43,727 nucleotides of DNA from CAYYAQ01 sp964469555 (GCA_964469555.1 CAYYAQ010000023.1:1-43727); one strand, 5' to 3'. Shown: positions 25,417-34,771, counted from the first letter of the stretch. Made by a program: numbers and translations. Notes: a model not told the origin generated them from the sequence alone.

Positions 25417-25965
25417 GTGCCGAGTCCCAGAGCTGGATGCGTTGAGAACGGTGGATGGTGGATTCCTCATGAAGGTCGGTGTGTGTCGGTGAAAGACACT
25501 CCCGTTACCCTCCTCAACAAGGAGCCGACCAGCCATATCTCAGCGGATGTCCAGAGCGTCCAGTACAACACGACTGACGTCTACGTCCGTCGCACCACAG
25601 CGCCGTCCCACAACGTCGGACCGTTTCCGGGCAACCCGAACACCCCGGAGAACACCAATTCGATCTTCCGCATCACCCGGAGCCCGCGAAAGGCCACCAG
25701 CAACACCAGGACCGGGCTCGGCCCGATCGGCGTGTTCGTCAACGGCGTGCCCGCCTTCAACGCCCTCGACGGTCGCTCCTACTTCAACCAGGGCACGTGG
25801 AATCAGAACGCCTACGTCACCGAGGGACGCACTTTCGACGCCGCGCTCGGCCCCCCGGCTCCTGGACGCGGCGGCGCCGAGCAGATGGGGGACTTGCCCC
25901 GATTCTTGAAAAGCCTGCCGGGGCGACCAATCCCCGCCGAGCTGCTCACACCGCTTGCGAAATAG
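25417..25965 (+). pseudogene. Truncated YHYH-type protein
   Basis: 182 codons. The core matches the first half of YHYH-domain proteins: SADVQSVQYNTTDVYVRRTT, GPFPGNPNTPENTNSIFRIT, LGPIGVFVNGVPAFNALDGR and SYFNQGTWNQNAYVTEGRTF, DAALGPPAPGRGGAEQMG. The His/Tyr signature that gives the family its name and the following ~100 residues are replaced by DLPRFLKSLPGRPIPAEL and a stop. No signal peptide precedes it and only 15 bases lie between it and the divergent DUF493 gene, so both ends look lost. It could still be expressed, but the evidence favours a remnant. Confidence 0.55.
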
Positions 25966-25991
25966 AGGCGCAGGCCGGTTACACTTCCGCC

Positions 25992-26636
25992 ATGCAGCCC
26001 ATCCACCGGCGGTTCCTGGTCTTGGCGATGCTCGCGATCGCGCTTGGCAGTTGCGGCTTGGGTCGTGACATCCGTGGTAGCGACCACGGCGCGCTCTTGC
26101 CGGCTTTGCGAATGGTCGTCAACCTGCGGGACGATGAGCCGGGCGGGCGGAGCCATTCCGTCACGGAGTTCGAGATTGATGCCGCGGGCGCTGATGGGGA
26201 TTTTGCCAACGCCGGCATAAAGGCTGGGGAGTACCGGCTGGCCGAGGGTGGTGTCGCGATGCGCTTTGGGCGGAGGATTCGGGATCGAGTCCAGTTCGTC
26301 GGAATCACGGGTATGGGCCTGAACCGATTCGACCTCTCTGACTCGATGGTCGACGACGAGGAGACCGAGTTAGGCCTCCGTCTGGGTGCGGAGGCGCGGG
26401 TAGAGATCAAGTCCTGGATGTCTGGTCACGCCCGCGTGTTGACATTCCTGCGGCCGTTCGATCTCCTGTCCACGCAGGCGGAGGTTGCGCTGGTGTTTGG
26501 CAACCCGAACGAGTTGGGATTGCTCGTCGGCTACAAGGTCTGGCGGTTTGTCGACGAGTCGTCGAGCTTTGCGGGTGTTGACGAGGTTGATCTGAAGGTC
26601 GATGGGTTGTTCATCGGGATGGAGGTGCGGTTCTGA
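25992..26636 (+). CDS. Lipoprotein of unknown function
   Basis: 214 residues from ATG 25992; the open frame extends upstream, but only this start gives a signal peptide, MQPIHRRFLVLAMLAIALGS, with lipobox GSC. The mature part alternates hydrophobic and polar residues in a beta-rich pattern (GGVAMRFGRRIRDRVQFVGI, LGLRLGAEARVEI, LSTQAEVALVFGNPNELGLL, VGYKVWRFVD and a final VDGLFIGMEVRF), which suggests an outer-membrane-associated beta-barrel-like domain ending in an aromatic. No family recognised. Confidence 0.6.
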   Translation: MQPIHRRFLVLAMLAIALGSCGLGRDIRGSDHGALLPALRMVVNLRDDEPGGRSHSVTEFEIDAAGADGDFANAGIKAGEYRLAEGGVAMRFGRRIRDRVQFVGITGMGLNRFDLSDSMVDDEETELGLRLGAEARVEIKSWMSGHARVLTFLRPFDLLSTQAEVALVFGNPNELGLLVGYKVWRFVDESSSFAGVDEVDLKVDGLFIGMEVRF

Positions 26637-26698
26637 GGGCTTGGTGACCTCGAGCTGGAGGCCGAGCGAACCCAGGTCCGACCGAGCAATCCAACAAC

Positions 26699-28462
26699 TC
26701 ACTCGCCCTTCTTCTCATCCTCCGCGATGCAGTAGAGGTTCTTCCAACCACGGATGTAGATCTCGTCGTCCACGATGGCGAAGGTCGAGTCGACTGTGTC
26801 ACGGACCCGGTTGCTCGCGACGTCGACGTAATCCTCGCCGACCTTGACGACCTTGGTCCAGCCGCGACGCGAAGTGATGTAGACGTGCCCGTTTGCGCCG
26901 ACGATCGACGAGTAGGTCGTACCGACACGACGCAGCCTCTGTCCTTCGTAGTGGACCTTGCCGGTCTCGGCGTTCAGGCAGGTCAGCACACCGGAGTTGA
27001 CGCGCAGGAAGTAGAGGTAGTCACCGTAGACCACGCCGGTCGGGGTGTACGGGGTGTTCCGCTTGTAGGTCCAGACCACGTTGTCGGAGCTGCGGAGGTT
27101 ACCCTTGGCGCCGGCGAGTTTGACCGCCTGCAGAGAGCTGCCCATGAACCCGCTCATCAGGTAGATGACGCCGTTTCTGTGCAGGGGAGTCGGAATGGCG
27201 TTGCGGGTCAAACCGGAGAGGTTCCAGATCTCCTTGCCGCTCTTCAGATCGTAGGCCCTCGACGATCTCGCTCCCGGCATGATCACTTGTGGTTTGCCGT
27301 CGACCGGGACGACCAACGGCGTCGCCCACGTCGTGCCCTGCCGTCGATTGTTGCGCCAGAGCTCGTCGCCGGTCTCCTTGTTGAGTGCGGCGATGAACGA
27401 CTCACCTTCGTGATCCCAGATCATCACCAGCGTGTCACGGTAGAGCGTGGGCGAGCTGCCTTCGCCGAACGAAGCCGCCGTGCGCATCTTGCCGAAGTCC
27501 TTCGACCACTTGATCTCGCCCTGCATGTCCAGGCAGTGCAGGCCGCGGGATCCGAAGTGGGCCCAGATGTGTTTTCCGTCGGTGAGCGACGAGTTTGATG
27601 CCTGAGTGGATGTCGCGTGGCCGCCCTCGTGCGGTACGGCCGAGTTGACCTTCTTCTTCCACGCGACGCTGCCGTCCTTTCGATTCAGCGCCATCACGAC
27701 GAAGTCGTAGACGGTCGTGGGCGTCGCGGAGCCGAACCCGCCAAAGCCACCGCGTCTTCGGCCACCGCCCTGGTCGCTGCTGGCCGACCCTTTCTTCTCG
27801 GTATCGATCGCCGTCGTGATGTAGACGCGATCTCCCCAAACGATCGGCGAAGAACTGCCGCGCCCGGCGATCGGGATCTGCCACTTGATGTTCTTGCCAT
27901 CCTTCTCGTCCCACTCGGTCGGCGGTTTGCCGGTGCCTACCGCGTTGCCGTCCGTGCCGCGCCAGCTGCCCCAGGTCGCTCTGGCTTGCTTGTCCTGCTT
28001 GTTGGGTTTGTCCTGCGGTGCGCGGACGATCTTCCCGAACATCTGACCGCCGTAGTTCTTGCCCGACCAGGTGCCCGCGTACTCGCCGTCGTAGATGAGG
28101 ACGCGCGCGCTGTAGGTTCCGATCCCCGGGATCTTCATCTTCGTCACCTGGATCATCGGCGTGTTGCCCGCCCACTTGACGTCCACGAGCAGGGGCACGG
28201 TGACGTTTACTCCGAGGTATTGGATCTTGGCGAAGAAGCGCCACTTGCTGCCGCTTACCTTCGTGACCTTGGAGATCGTGTAGCTCTCCTGTTGCGCGGG
28301 CTTCTTGCCGTCCCGCATCGTGAACTTGCCGACCATCTGGCAACCGGTCATCAGCTTCTCGAACTTCGTCTCGAGCTTAGCAAGATCGGGGATGGAGTTC
28401 TGGGAGCCTGGGCTGGCGAGTCCGATGGCGAGGATGGGGAGGAGGAGCTTCATGGCTGGCAT
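26699..28462 (-). CDS. PQQ-like propeller protein with a distinct N-terminal module
   Basis: 587 residues from ATG 28462; a second ATG at 28453 (MKLLLPIL) is as plausible and gives a tighter signal peptide. Residues ~24-148 form a module separate from the propeller (MVGKFTMRDGKKPAQQESYT, VDVKWAGNTPMIQVTKMKIP, RVLIYDGEYAGTW). Residues ~160-585 are a PQQ-like/BamB-like propeller with repeated blades such as SSSPIVWGDRVYITTAID, FVVMALNRKDGSVAWKKKV, SFIAALNKETGDELWRNN and GVLTCLNAETGKVHYEGQ. A Gly/Arg-rich insert sits at 226-245 (GSASSDQGGGRRRGGFGGFG). Family members may be structural; the quinoprotein active-site residues of true dehydrogenases are not evident. Same strand as the next PQQ-like gene, 110 bases apart. 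Confidence 0.8.
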   Translation of the reverse strand: MPAMKLLLPILAIGLASPGSQNSIPDLAKLETKFEKLMTGCQMVGKFTMRDGKKPAQQESYTISKVTKVSGSKWRFFAKIQYLGVNVTVPLLVDVKWAGNTPMIQVTKMKIPGIGTYSARVLIYDGEYAGTWSGKNYGGQMFGKIVRAPQDKPNKQDKQARATWGSWRGTDGNAVGTGKPPTEWDEKDGKNIKWQIPIAGRGSSSPIVWGDRVYITTAIDTEKKGSASSDQGGGRRRGGFGGFGSATPTTVYDFVVMALNRKDGSVAWKKKVNSAVPHEGGHATSTQASNSSLTDGKHIWAHFGSRGLHCLDMQGEIKWSKDFGKMRTAASFGEGSSPTLYRDTLVMIWDHEGESFIAALNKETGDELWRNNRRQGTTWATPLVVPVDGKPQVIMPGARSSRAYDLKSGKEIWNLSGLTRNAIPTPLHRNGVIYLMSGFMGSSLQAVKLAGAKGNLRSSDNVVWTYKRNTPYTPTGVVYGDYLYFLRVNSGVLTCLNAETGKVHYEGQRLRRVGTTYSSIVGANGHVYITSRRGWTKVVKVGEDYVDVASNRVRDTVDSTFAIVDDEIYIRGWKNLYCIAEDEKKGE

Positions 28463-28572
28463 CCGGGGGGTTTGGGGAGACCGTGGGGAGACCGGGATTC
28501 TAGCCCCTCACGCGGAGCCAGGCTCGTGGGCAAACATGACCGATCGGTGAGTACACGTTTATTAGACAGAGC

Positions 28573-29976
28573 CTACTTGGGGGCCGGCGCTGCGATCGCG
28601 ATGAGGTGGCCCTTGGTCCGGAAGTAGAGCGTGCCCGCCGAGATGGCTGGAGACGCCATGCAGTTCTCGCCCAACTCGTTGATGGCAAGGATCTCGAATT
28701 CCTTGCCCGCCTTCACGACGTAGATCTCGCCCTCCTCGCTCGGGAAGTAGAGCTTGCCGTCCGCGGCGACGCCCGACGCGCTGAAGCCGCCGCCGGCACT
28801 CGTCAGGCGTTTCCGGTAGTGTCGCTTCCCGGTCTTGGCGTCGATGCAGCTCACGACGCCGTTGTCGCGGCAGCCGTAGAACTCGTCGCCGTAGACGACG
28901 GGGGTCTGCATGTAGTTGCCGCCCCGCTGTTGGCTCCAGACCATGTGCTCGCTCTTGTCGGCTTCTATCGGGAATTCGCCCGAAGCCGAGGTGGAGATCG
29001 CGAGGATGGGCGACGCCCTACCGTGTGCGCTCGTGATGAAGACGAGGCCGTGAGCGACGATCGGCGTCGGCACCGGAATGTCCCCGCCGCCCTTCGTCTT
29101 CCAGAGTTCCTTTCCCGTCGCGATGTCGTAGCCGCCGATGTGTTTGAATCCGTTGACGACGAGTTGGTGACGCTCCGTGCTCACGTCGACAGTGGGCGTG
29201 CCCCAGCTGCAGACATCCTCGCGCCTGGTGCGCCAGATCTCATCACCAGTCTTGACGTCGAACGCCGCGATGAAGCTGTTGTCCTGCACGTCACACTGGA
29301 CGTAGAGCCGACCGTCGTGGATTACGGGCGAGCTTGCGAATCCCCACTGCGCCGTCTTCACCCTGAAGAAGCCGGAATCGAGCACGCCGAAGTCCCTCTT
29401 CCAGAGGAACTCGCCAAGGGTGTTGTAGACGTAGAGACCCTCGGTGCCGAAGAACGCCGCGACGTGCGTGCCGTCGGTTGCGGGTGACGATGCGGCGTGG
29501 CTGCCCTTCGGGTGGCGCTTGATCTTCGGGAGACCTTCCCACGCCGTCTTCGTCCAGATGATCTCTCCGCTGTTTCGATCGATGGACAGCAGCTGGAACT
29601 TGTGTGGTCCCTCGTTCTCTACCGATCCGATGCTGCCGTAGAGACCGACCTTGAGTTCCGCATCTCCGTCGCGGACGGCGGTGGTCACGTAGAGGCGGTC
29701 ACCCCAGAGGATCGGCGACGAGTGGGCCATCCCGGGGATCTTGGTCTTCCACTTGATGTTCTCACCCGACTCGACGTTCCACTTCGTCGGCGTCGTGTAG
29801 CCGTCGGCGATGCCCCGTGCGTCGCGACCGTGGAAGGATGGCCAGGCGAGTTCCCGGAGTTCGGCGGCGTGCGGCGGCCTCTCCATTGCGTGCCGGTTCG
29901 GGTTCGTCTGTGGGAGGTTCGAGCACGCGGCGAACAGAACGGAGATGAGGACGCTGATGGGGGGGAGATTCTTCAT
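28573..29976 (-). CDS. PQQ-like propeller lipoprotein
   Basis: 467 residues from ATG 29976; the frame is open to 30090, but this start gives the signal peptide MKNLPPISVLISVLFAACSN with lipobox Cys18. The remainder is a PQQ-like propeller: WKTKIPGMAHSSPILWGDRL, FQLLSIDRNSGEIIWTKTAW, SFIAAFDVKTGDEIWRTRRE, YDIATGKELWKTKGGG and VVSCIDAKTGKRHYRKRL. It resembles its neighbours on both sides in layout (pattern 'PSFHGRDARGIADG' near the start), implying local duplication. Divergent from the third PQQ-like gene across 202 bases. Confidence 0.82.
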   Translation of the reverse strand: MKNLPPISVLISVLFAACSNLPQTNPNRHAMERPPHAAELRELAWPSFHGRDARGIADGYTTPTKWNVESGENIKWKTKIPGMAHSSPILWGDRLYVTTAVRDGDAELKVGLYGSIGSVENEGPHKFQLLSIDRNSGEIIWTKTAWEGLPKIKRHPKGSHAASSPATDGTHVAAFFGTEGLYVYNTLGEFLWKRDFGVLDSGFFRVKTAQWGFASSPVIHDGRLYVQCDVQDNSFIAAFDVKTGDEIWRTRREDVCSWGTPTVDVSTERHQLVVNGFKHIGGYDIATGKELWKTKGGGDIPVPTPIVAHGLVFITSAHGRASPILAISTSASGEFPIEADKSEHMVWSQQRGGNYMQTPVVYGDEFYGCRDNGVVSCIDAKTGKRHYRKRLTSAGGGFSASGVAADGKLYFPSEEGEIYVVKAGKEFEILAINELGENCMASPAISAGTLYFRTKGHLIAIAAPAPK

Positions 29977-30178
29977 GGTGGCGTTGCGATTATCCGCATC
30001 GTGCAGCCTGGGGACAGGGATTGTCAGCAGGAGTTTTGCGCGAGCCAGTCGTGGAGGACCGGAAACTCCGTACTCGCGCACACGCATCACGTCCGCACAA
30101 CATAGCGTCGTGACAAACGTGTGGATCTATTCGTCGGGTGTGGTCGGGTTGGATCTCCTGCGCTACAAGTTCGGGCGC

Positions 30179-31426
30179 ATGAATCCTCCCGCCATTCTCC
30201 TCGTCGTCATGGTTCTTCAAGCGTTCACTGCCGCGCAGGAATGGACGCGATTTCGCGGTCCCGCTGGTCAAGGAATCGGCAAGGCTGACGATCTTCCGGC
30301 GAAGTTCACCGCCGCCAACGTCCGCTGGCGCGTCGACGCCGGCATGGGGCATTCTTCTCCCGTACTGTGGAAGAACAAGCTCTTCCTGACGCGCATGGGA
30401 GAAGCGGGCGGCGAGCGCGAGATCGTGTGTTTCGACGCCGAAAAAGGCGAGGAACTGTGGGCCACGAAGTGCGAATTCGACGCGCACGGACAACACAAGT
30501 TCAACAGCTTCGCGTCCGCCACGCCGGCTATCGACGAGAAGGGCATCTACATCGTCTGGTCGTCCGGGCCGAAACTCGTCGCCGAGGCATTCGATCACTC
30601 GGGCAAACGAACGTGGCGACGTGAGGTCGGTGCGTTCCGTGCGCTACACGGCAGCGGTGCGTCCCCCGTGCTGCACGATGATCTGATGGTCATCGCCAAC
30701 GAGAACGAGGGGAAAGAGAGCTTCCTGGTCGCGCTCGAGAAGGAGTCGGGAAAGCAGCGCTGGAAGATCGGGCGGAATAGCTTCCCACGCCGTGGGGCCT
30801 ACTCGTGTCCCGTCGTGCACACGCCGAAGAAGGGCTCGCCCTATATTCTCTTCACGAGCACGTCCCATGGGTTGACTGCTGTCGATCCGAAGGCCGGTCA
30901 GGTGCTCTGGGAGACGGACCTCGACTTGAATCAGCGCTGCGTCAACACGCCTGCCGTGTCCGGTGACTTCGTCTTCTTCTCGGGTGGCTCCGGCGGCGGT
31001 GGCAAGGAGAGCGCGTTCGTCCGGATGCCGTCAAAGCCCGGCGGCAAGCCGAAGATCGTCCGGCGGATGCGTCGCGCCATTCCATACGTTCCCTGTGCGC
31101 TGGCCCTGAATGGTCGGTTCTACCTGTTCACCGACGGCGGCGTCGTGCGGTGTCTGAAGGCGGAGAGCGGCGACGAGGTCTGGCGCGAGCGCCTCGATGG
31201 CTCGTTCTTCAGTTCGCCCGTGTCGAACGGCAAGGCGATCTACATCGTGGGCCGGGACGGAACGCTGTTCTCGATCAAGCCTGGCACGGCGTTCAAGCTG
31301 CTCGGGTCGTTCGATCTCGGCGCGAAGGCCTACGCGACCCCGGCGCTCGCCCGCGGCGTGATGTACGCGCGGACGTTCAAGGAACTGATCTGTCTCGGCA
31401 CCGCTTCCACCGAGAAGCGGGGCTGA
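30179..31426 (+). CDS. PQQ-like propeller protein
   Basis: 415 residues from ATG 30179; earlier in-frame starts are rejected because they run antisense into the divergent gene and lack a signal. Signal peptide MNPPAILLVVMVLQAFTAAQ, then the opening EWTRFRGPAGQGIGKADDLP typical of this planctomycete group. Blades include SSPVLWKNKLFLTRMGEAGG, EIVCFDAEKGEELWATKCEF, FLVALEKESGKQRWKIG, LTAVDPKAGQVLWETDLD and VVRCLKAESGDEVWRERLDG. No enzyme residues seen; a binding or scaffold role is as likely as catalysis. The 252 bases up to the next gene show no further gene. Confidence 0.82.
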   Translation: MNPPAILLVVMVLQAFTAAQEWTRFRGPAGQGIGKADDLPAKFTAANVRWRVDAGMGHSSPVLWKNKLFLTRMGEAGGEREIVCFDAEKGEELWATKCEFDAHGQHKFNSFASATPAIDEKGIYIVWSSGPKLVAEAFDHSGKRTWRREVGAFRALHGSGASPVLHDDLMVIANENEGKESFLVALEKESGKQRWKIGRNSFPRRGAYSCPVVHTPKKGSPYILFTSTSHGLTAVDPKAGQVLWETDLDLNQRCVNTPAVSGDFVFFSGGSGGGGKESAFVRMPSKPGGKPKIVRRMRRAIPYVPCALALNGRFYLFTDGGVVRCLKAESGDEVWRERLDGSFFSSPVSNGKAIYIVGRDGTLFSIKPGTAFKLLGSFDLGAKAYATPALARGVMYARTFKELICLGTASTEKRG

Positions 31427-31676
31427 GATTGTGTGTCGCTTTCGCACCGCGAAGTTCCGTCGGCACCGGGAGTGTGGGATGATCGGCACGCTCGGATTCG
31501 ATTCTGTACGGAATCGCGTCAGTGCGACGATCGAGGTCGCCGAACATCCAGGAGCCGTGGTTGATGTCGTGTTCGATGCGGGGGATATGACGCCGTCGCG
31601 TAACCGGTGAGGAGAGCGAAACACCGGACGACCTACCGTTGAGGCGTCCGTCGGTGGACAATCGCGAATTACAGGA

Positions 31677-33338
31677 ATGCGTGCCCAAACCAAGGAACCG
31701 TCGATTGAAGACCAACCGACTGGGACTCCCGGTACCGATCCGCGTCTCACCTCTCCCGCCGAGAAGCCCCACGAGCTGGGGCGAGGTCGCTCCGGGTTCG
31801 TCTATCTCCGGGTCGACGATGACGGACGAAAGGTCGCCTGCAAGGTTTTTGACTCGCACTCGCTCACGAAGCTCGTCCAGATCACGCTGCTCGGATCCCC
31901 CAACCCCTACATCTGGAGCGAAGACGCGGTCCGTTGCGCGTTGCTGCGGCGCCGCATCCTCGCCGATCTCGTCGAGTTCTGGTTCGGCGACAAGGTGAAG
32001 GTCGCCACGGCGTTCGGCTTCTCGTGGAACGGCCAGCACGACGCATACGAACTGCAGACCGCGTACACGCCGGGTAAGCCGCTGCCTTTGCACCAACCGC
32101 TCCGCACGAAGGGCGAGGGACTGATGAAGGAGCTCACCTCCGAGGTGATGCGACCGTTGCAGAAACACCTCATCGAGTCCGGTTTCGACGGCCTCGTCTG
32201 GCAGGCGGGCAAGGGCAATCCGGTGGCGCTCAACAACTTCCTCTACGAGCGGGAGGAAGGAGGTGGCCGTTGGGTATGGATCGACCTCGAATCGGGCTTT
32301 CCGGCGTTGTTCCCGGCCAACCCATTGGCGTTGTTCGGTTTCTACCTGCCCAAGGCGATTCGTCTCGGACGACCGCTGTTCGACGACGTCGATGCGACGC
32401 GATTGCTGAAGTACATCTCCGAGCACTACAAGGAGCTCGCCGAACGACTCGGGGAGCATCGCATGCTTCGGTTGCAGGACAACGCGACGGCGCTCTGCGA
32501 GCACCAGTCAGCGTGGAAGAGCCTCCCGCTGCATCGTCGCAGCATCGAATACCAACTCGCGCGGCAACAGATCTCCGTGAAGCAGGCGGAACACTATCGC
32601 GGTGCGCACTTCCGCTGGTTCGGTCGGGAGCTCGTGCGATACACCCGAGAGGGCTTCGCGAGCCTCGCGCGCCTGCCCGCGAAAGTGAATACCCTCTTCG
32701 GCAAGGTCAACTGGTCCGGCGTGCCGCGCTTCTTCGGCCGGTTGGCGTTGTCGCATCGATTCCGCGATTTCATCGCGCGCAGGTTTGTCGGGCTTCGAAT
32801 CCGGGCGTGGCGCAAGAGGGGTCAACTCACACCCGCCGAAGCGCGGCACCTTCGCTACCGCCTTCGCCGCGAGGCGTCGAGCGCCTACCTCAGCGACTTC
32901 GGCGTGCACCTCGCGGTCAAGCCGTTGGTCAAGGTCGTGGAGTTTTGGATCCTGCCGATGCTCTGGGGCTTCGACTTGATCGACAGCGCGACTCTCGCTG
33001 TATGCATGCTCGCGTGCGGTCCCGTCGTGCGGAGTTTCTACACCTTGTCTCGCACGATACACGCGTTCCGCGAGGGAACGGAGAAACCGTGGGTGGCGCT
33101 CGGCGTGGGTGTGTTCCCAATCGCTGGCAACTTCGCGTACCCGGTGCAGATCCTCTACTCGTCGACGCAGAAAGATCTCGCGCGCTTCATCCTCTACGAC
33201 GGTGGCGCTCGGATCGGGAGTCTGTTCCCGATATGGGGCGGCCAGGACACCTGGACGGAACACTACTTCAACCGGTTGCCCGACTTCTTCGCCAACCTGG
33301 GCCGGAAGAGCTTGGAGACCCCGACGCCGTCAGGGTGA
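31677..33338 (+). CDS. Kinase-like protein with membrane tail
   Basis: 553 residues. The N-terminal ~210 look like a protein-kinase-like fold: Gly-rich ELGRGRSGFVYLRVDDDGRK (35-40), VACKVFD with Lys56, and GNPVALNNFLYEREEGGGRW followed by WIDLESG, which sit where the catalytic loop and metal Asp (Asp203) belong. The usual catalytic His-Gly-Asp is replaced by Asn-Pro-Val, so activity is doubtful. Residues ~300-400 are basic and helical. Residues ~405-500 hold hydrophobic segments (KVVEFWILPMLWGFDLI, TLAVCMLACGPVV, WVALGVGVFPIAGNFAYPVQ) consistent with membrane insertion. Its last nine bases overlap the end of the convergent membrane protein. I do not recognise a named family for the whole chain. 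Confidence 0.65.
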   Translation: MRAQTKEPSIEDQPTGTPGTDPRLTSPAEKPHELGRGRSGFVYLRVDDDGRKVACKVFDSHSLTKLVQITLLGSPNPYIWSEDAVRCALLRRRILADLVEFWFGDKVKVATAFGFSWNGQHDAYELQTAYTPGKPLPLHQPLRTKGEGLMKELTSEVMRPLQKHLIESGFDGLVWQAGKGNPVALNNFLYEREEGGGRWVWIDLESGFPALFPANPLALFGFYLPKAIRLGRPLFDDVDATRLLKYISEHYKELAERLGEHRMLRLQDNATALCEHQSAWKSLPLHRRSIEYQLARQQISVKQAEHYRGAHFRWFGRELVRYTREGFASLARLPAKVNTLFGKVNWSGVPRFFGRLALSHRFRDFIARRFVGLRIRAWRKRGQLTPAEARHLRYRLRREASSAYLSDFGVHLAVKPLVKVVEFWILPMLWGFDLIDSATLAVCMLACGPVVRSFYTLSRTIHAFREGTEKPWVALGVGVFPIAGNFAYPVQILYSSTQKDLARFILYDGGARIGSLFPIWGGQDTWTEHYFNRLPDFFANLGRKSLETPTPSG

Positions 33339-34028
33339 TTCTCCGTCAGGTGTTGGCGCCGAAGGGAGTTCGTGCAGCCGCCGGATGCCGATCGCCGAGG
33401 TGAGAAATGCGATGGCAAAGAACCCCGTGCTGAAGAGTTTCGAGGACTCTTCGACCATCACCGAGAGGTCGGATCGCGTGAACACCGAGTCGATGGCGGT
33501 GTGTGCCACGTAGAAGAATCCGGCGACAGCGATCATCAAACCGAATCGCGGCAAGCGCAGGATTTCCGGAAGGAACGCCCCGCAGACGAAAACCGCGCCG
33601 ACGCCGTAGAGGATCACGACGATGTCGTTCCAGTTCCGGAAGATGCCGGGTGATGCGTTCTCATGCTGCATGAAGAGCCCTGCCTGTTCGTGAACCTGCA
33701 TGACTTCATCGAAGGCGAAGTACGCGAAAGCCAAGGCAGCCAGGATCCAGAACCACGCGCCGCTCCGCGGTCGACTTCGCGAGAAGACGAACGTGGCCAG
33801 GGCCAACAATGACGCAATGGCCATGAGCAGGGCGGAGAACTTTGTGATCCCGCCTTCTTCTTGAAACTGGGAACTCGCGTGGGTCGGCGATCCGAACACG
33901 ACACCGAGCGCGATGGCGATGGTCAGCGCCACCACGCAGACGCCTGTAGGGATGAGGATTTTCGGAGCCTGTAGCCGACCGCATGTCGCGCGCGCTTGGG
34001 CGAGCTCTTCCATGTATCGGCGGATCAT
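33330..34028 (-). CDS. Integral membrane protein of unknown function
   Basis: 232 residues with about six membrane segments (ILIPTGVCVVALTIAIALGV, FSALLMAIASLLALATFVFS, GAWFWILAALAFAYFAFDEV, DIVVILYGVGAVFVCGAFLP, FGLMIAVAGFFYVAHTAI, FSTGFFAIAFLTSAIGI). A conserved-looking acidic/His loop, FDEVMQVHEQAGLFMQHE, lies between segments 3 and 4 and could bind metal. Start ATG 34028 has no clear ribosome site. It overlaps the kinase-like gene tail to tail by nine bases. Confidence 0.65.
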   Translation of the reverse strand: MIRRYMEELAQARATCGRLQAPKILIPTGVCVVALTIAIALGVVFGSPTHASSQFQEEGGITKFSALLMAIASLLALATFVFSRSRPRSGAWFWILAALAFAYFAFDEVMQVHEQAGLFMQHENASPGIFRNWNDIVVILYGVGAVFVCGAFLPEILRLPRFGLMIAVAGFFYVAHTAIDSVFTRSDLSVMVEESSKLFSTGFFAIAFLTSAIGIRRLHELPSAPTPDGESP

Positions 34029-34356
34029 TGGCCGCGAGGTACGATCGCCGGAAAAGCGAGCCTCTGTGCGATGAATTGTGTGTCCGAGGAATTCATGGCA
34101 AGTCTCCAGTGTGGGGAGGTCATGAGCGGCGAGGCTATCCGCGGCGTCAGCTTCCGAATACGGGTTCGTGACCGGTTGGGGCGTTCTCGCGACAATTTCC
34201 GTTTCGGAGCATCGTGGAGATCCGATCCGCCGATAGCGCGGCCCGGTCCCCGTCGGGATCGCGACGGGAGGGTCGATGGGCGCCCGTGGGGTCGTTATCG
34301 GGTTGCGTCTCGGCCATTACACTGTGCGGCCTGCTCGAGTCGCGTGCTCGAGGAGC

Positions 34357-34771
34357 GTCCTTGCTCGACGTCGCGAGACATTCGGGTCGACCAACCGGCC
34401 CGTCGCCGACGCGCTACGCGAACTCGCTATGGTGAAGATGGCGAGTGGAGACGAGCGCGAGGTTCTCGATTTGTTGCGCGAGGGCATCGTTGTGCTGCGG
34501 CTGTCGACCGGGGACAACCCGCGGGAGTTCGCAGGCCTTCATCTCGACATCGGCGAACAACTCCAGCTGGCAGAGAAACTCATCCGCGGGCAGTTGGCGG
34601 CGTGGTCGAGTGATCCGGACGTCGGGTGCGCGCGAGGCGGCGGAAGACCGGCTCTTGCGGGGACTCAGAGCAGCCCTGGTCGCGTCCGGTCCGGGGCATG
34701 TCCAGATTCGGGCCGTCTTGCGAGATTTCGTCGCTCTCTACACGGGTTACGGCGGTCGTTCTCCCGGGTGA
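34357..34771 (+). pseudogene. Frameshifted TPR-protein remnant
   Basis: The first part, in one frame to about 34605-34635, reads LARRRETFGSTNRPVADALR, ELAMVKMASGDEREVLDLLR and GLHLDIGEQLQLAEKLIRGQ, typical of tetratricopeptide repeats in kinase-type proteins. After a one-base shift near 34627-34637 the sense continues as GAREAAEDRLLRGLRAALVA, SGPGHVQIRAVLRDFVALYT and a TGA at 34769-34771. No start or N-terminus is present. The stretch 34029-34356 upstream shows no convincing gene. A sequencing indel is an alternative to real decay, but the missing N-terminus favours decay. Confidence 0.5.

Noticed and set aside
28539..28548. 10-base perfect palindrome ACCGATCGGT between two PQQ-like genes
   Set aside because: Could be an operator, but such short palindromes are expected by chance at this GC and no second copy in a matching position was found.
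31492..31516. Short inverted repeat GATTC/GAATC upstream of the kinase-like gene
   Set aside because: Five-base arms with no poly-T or promoter context.
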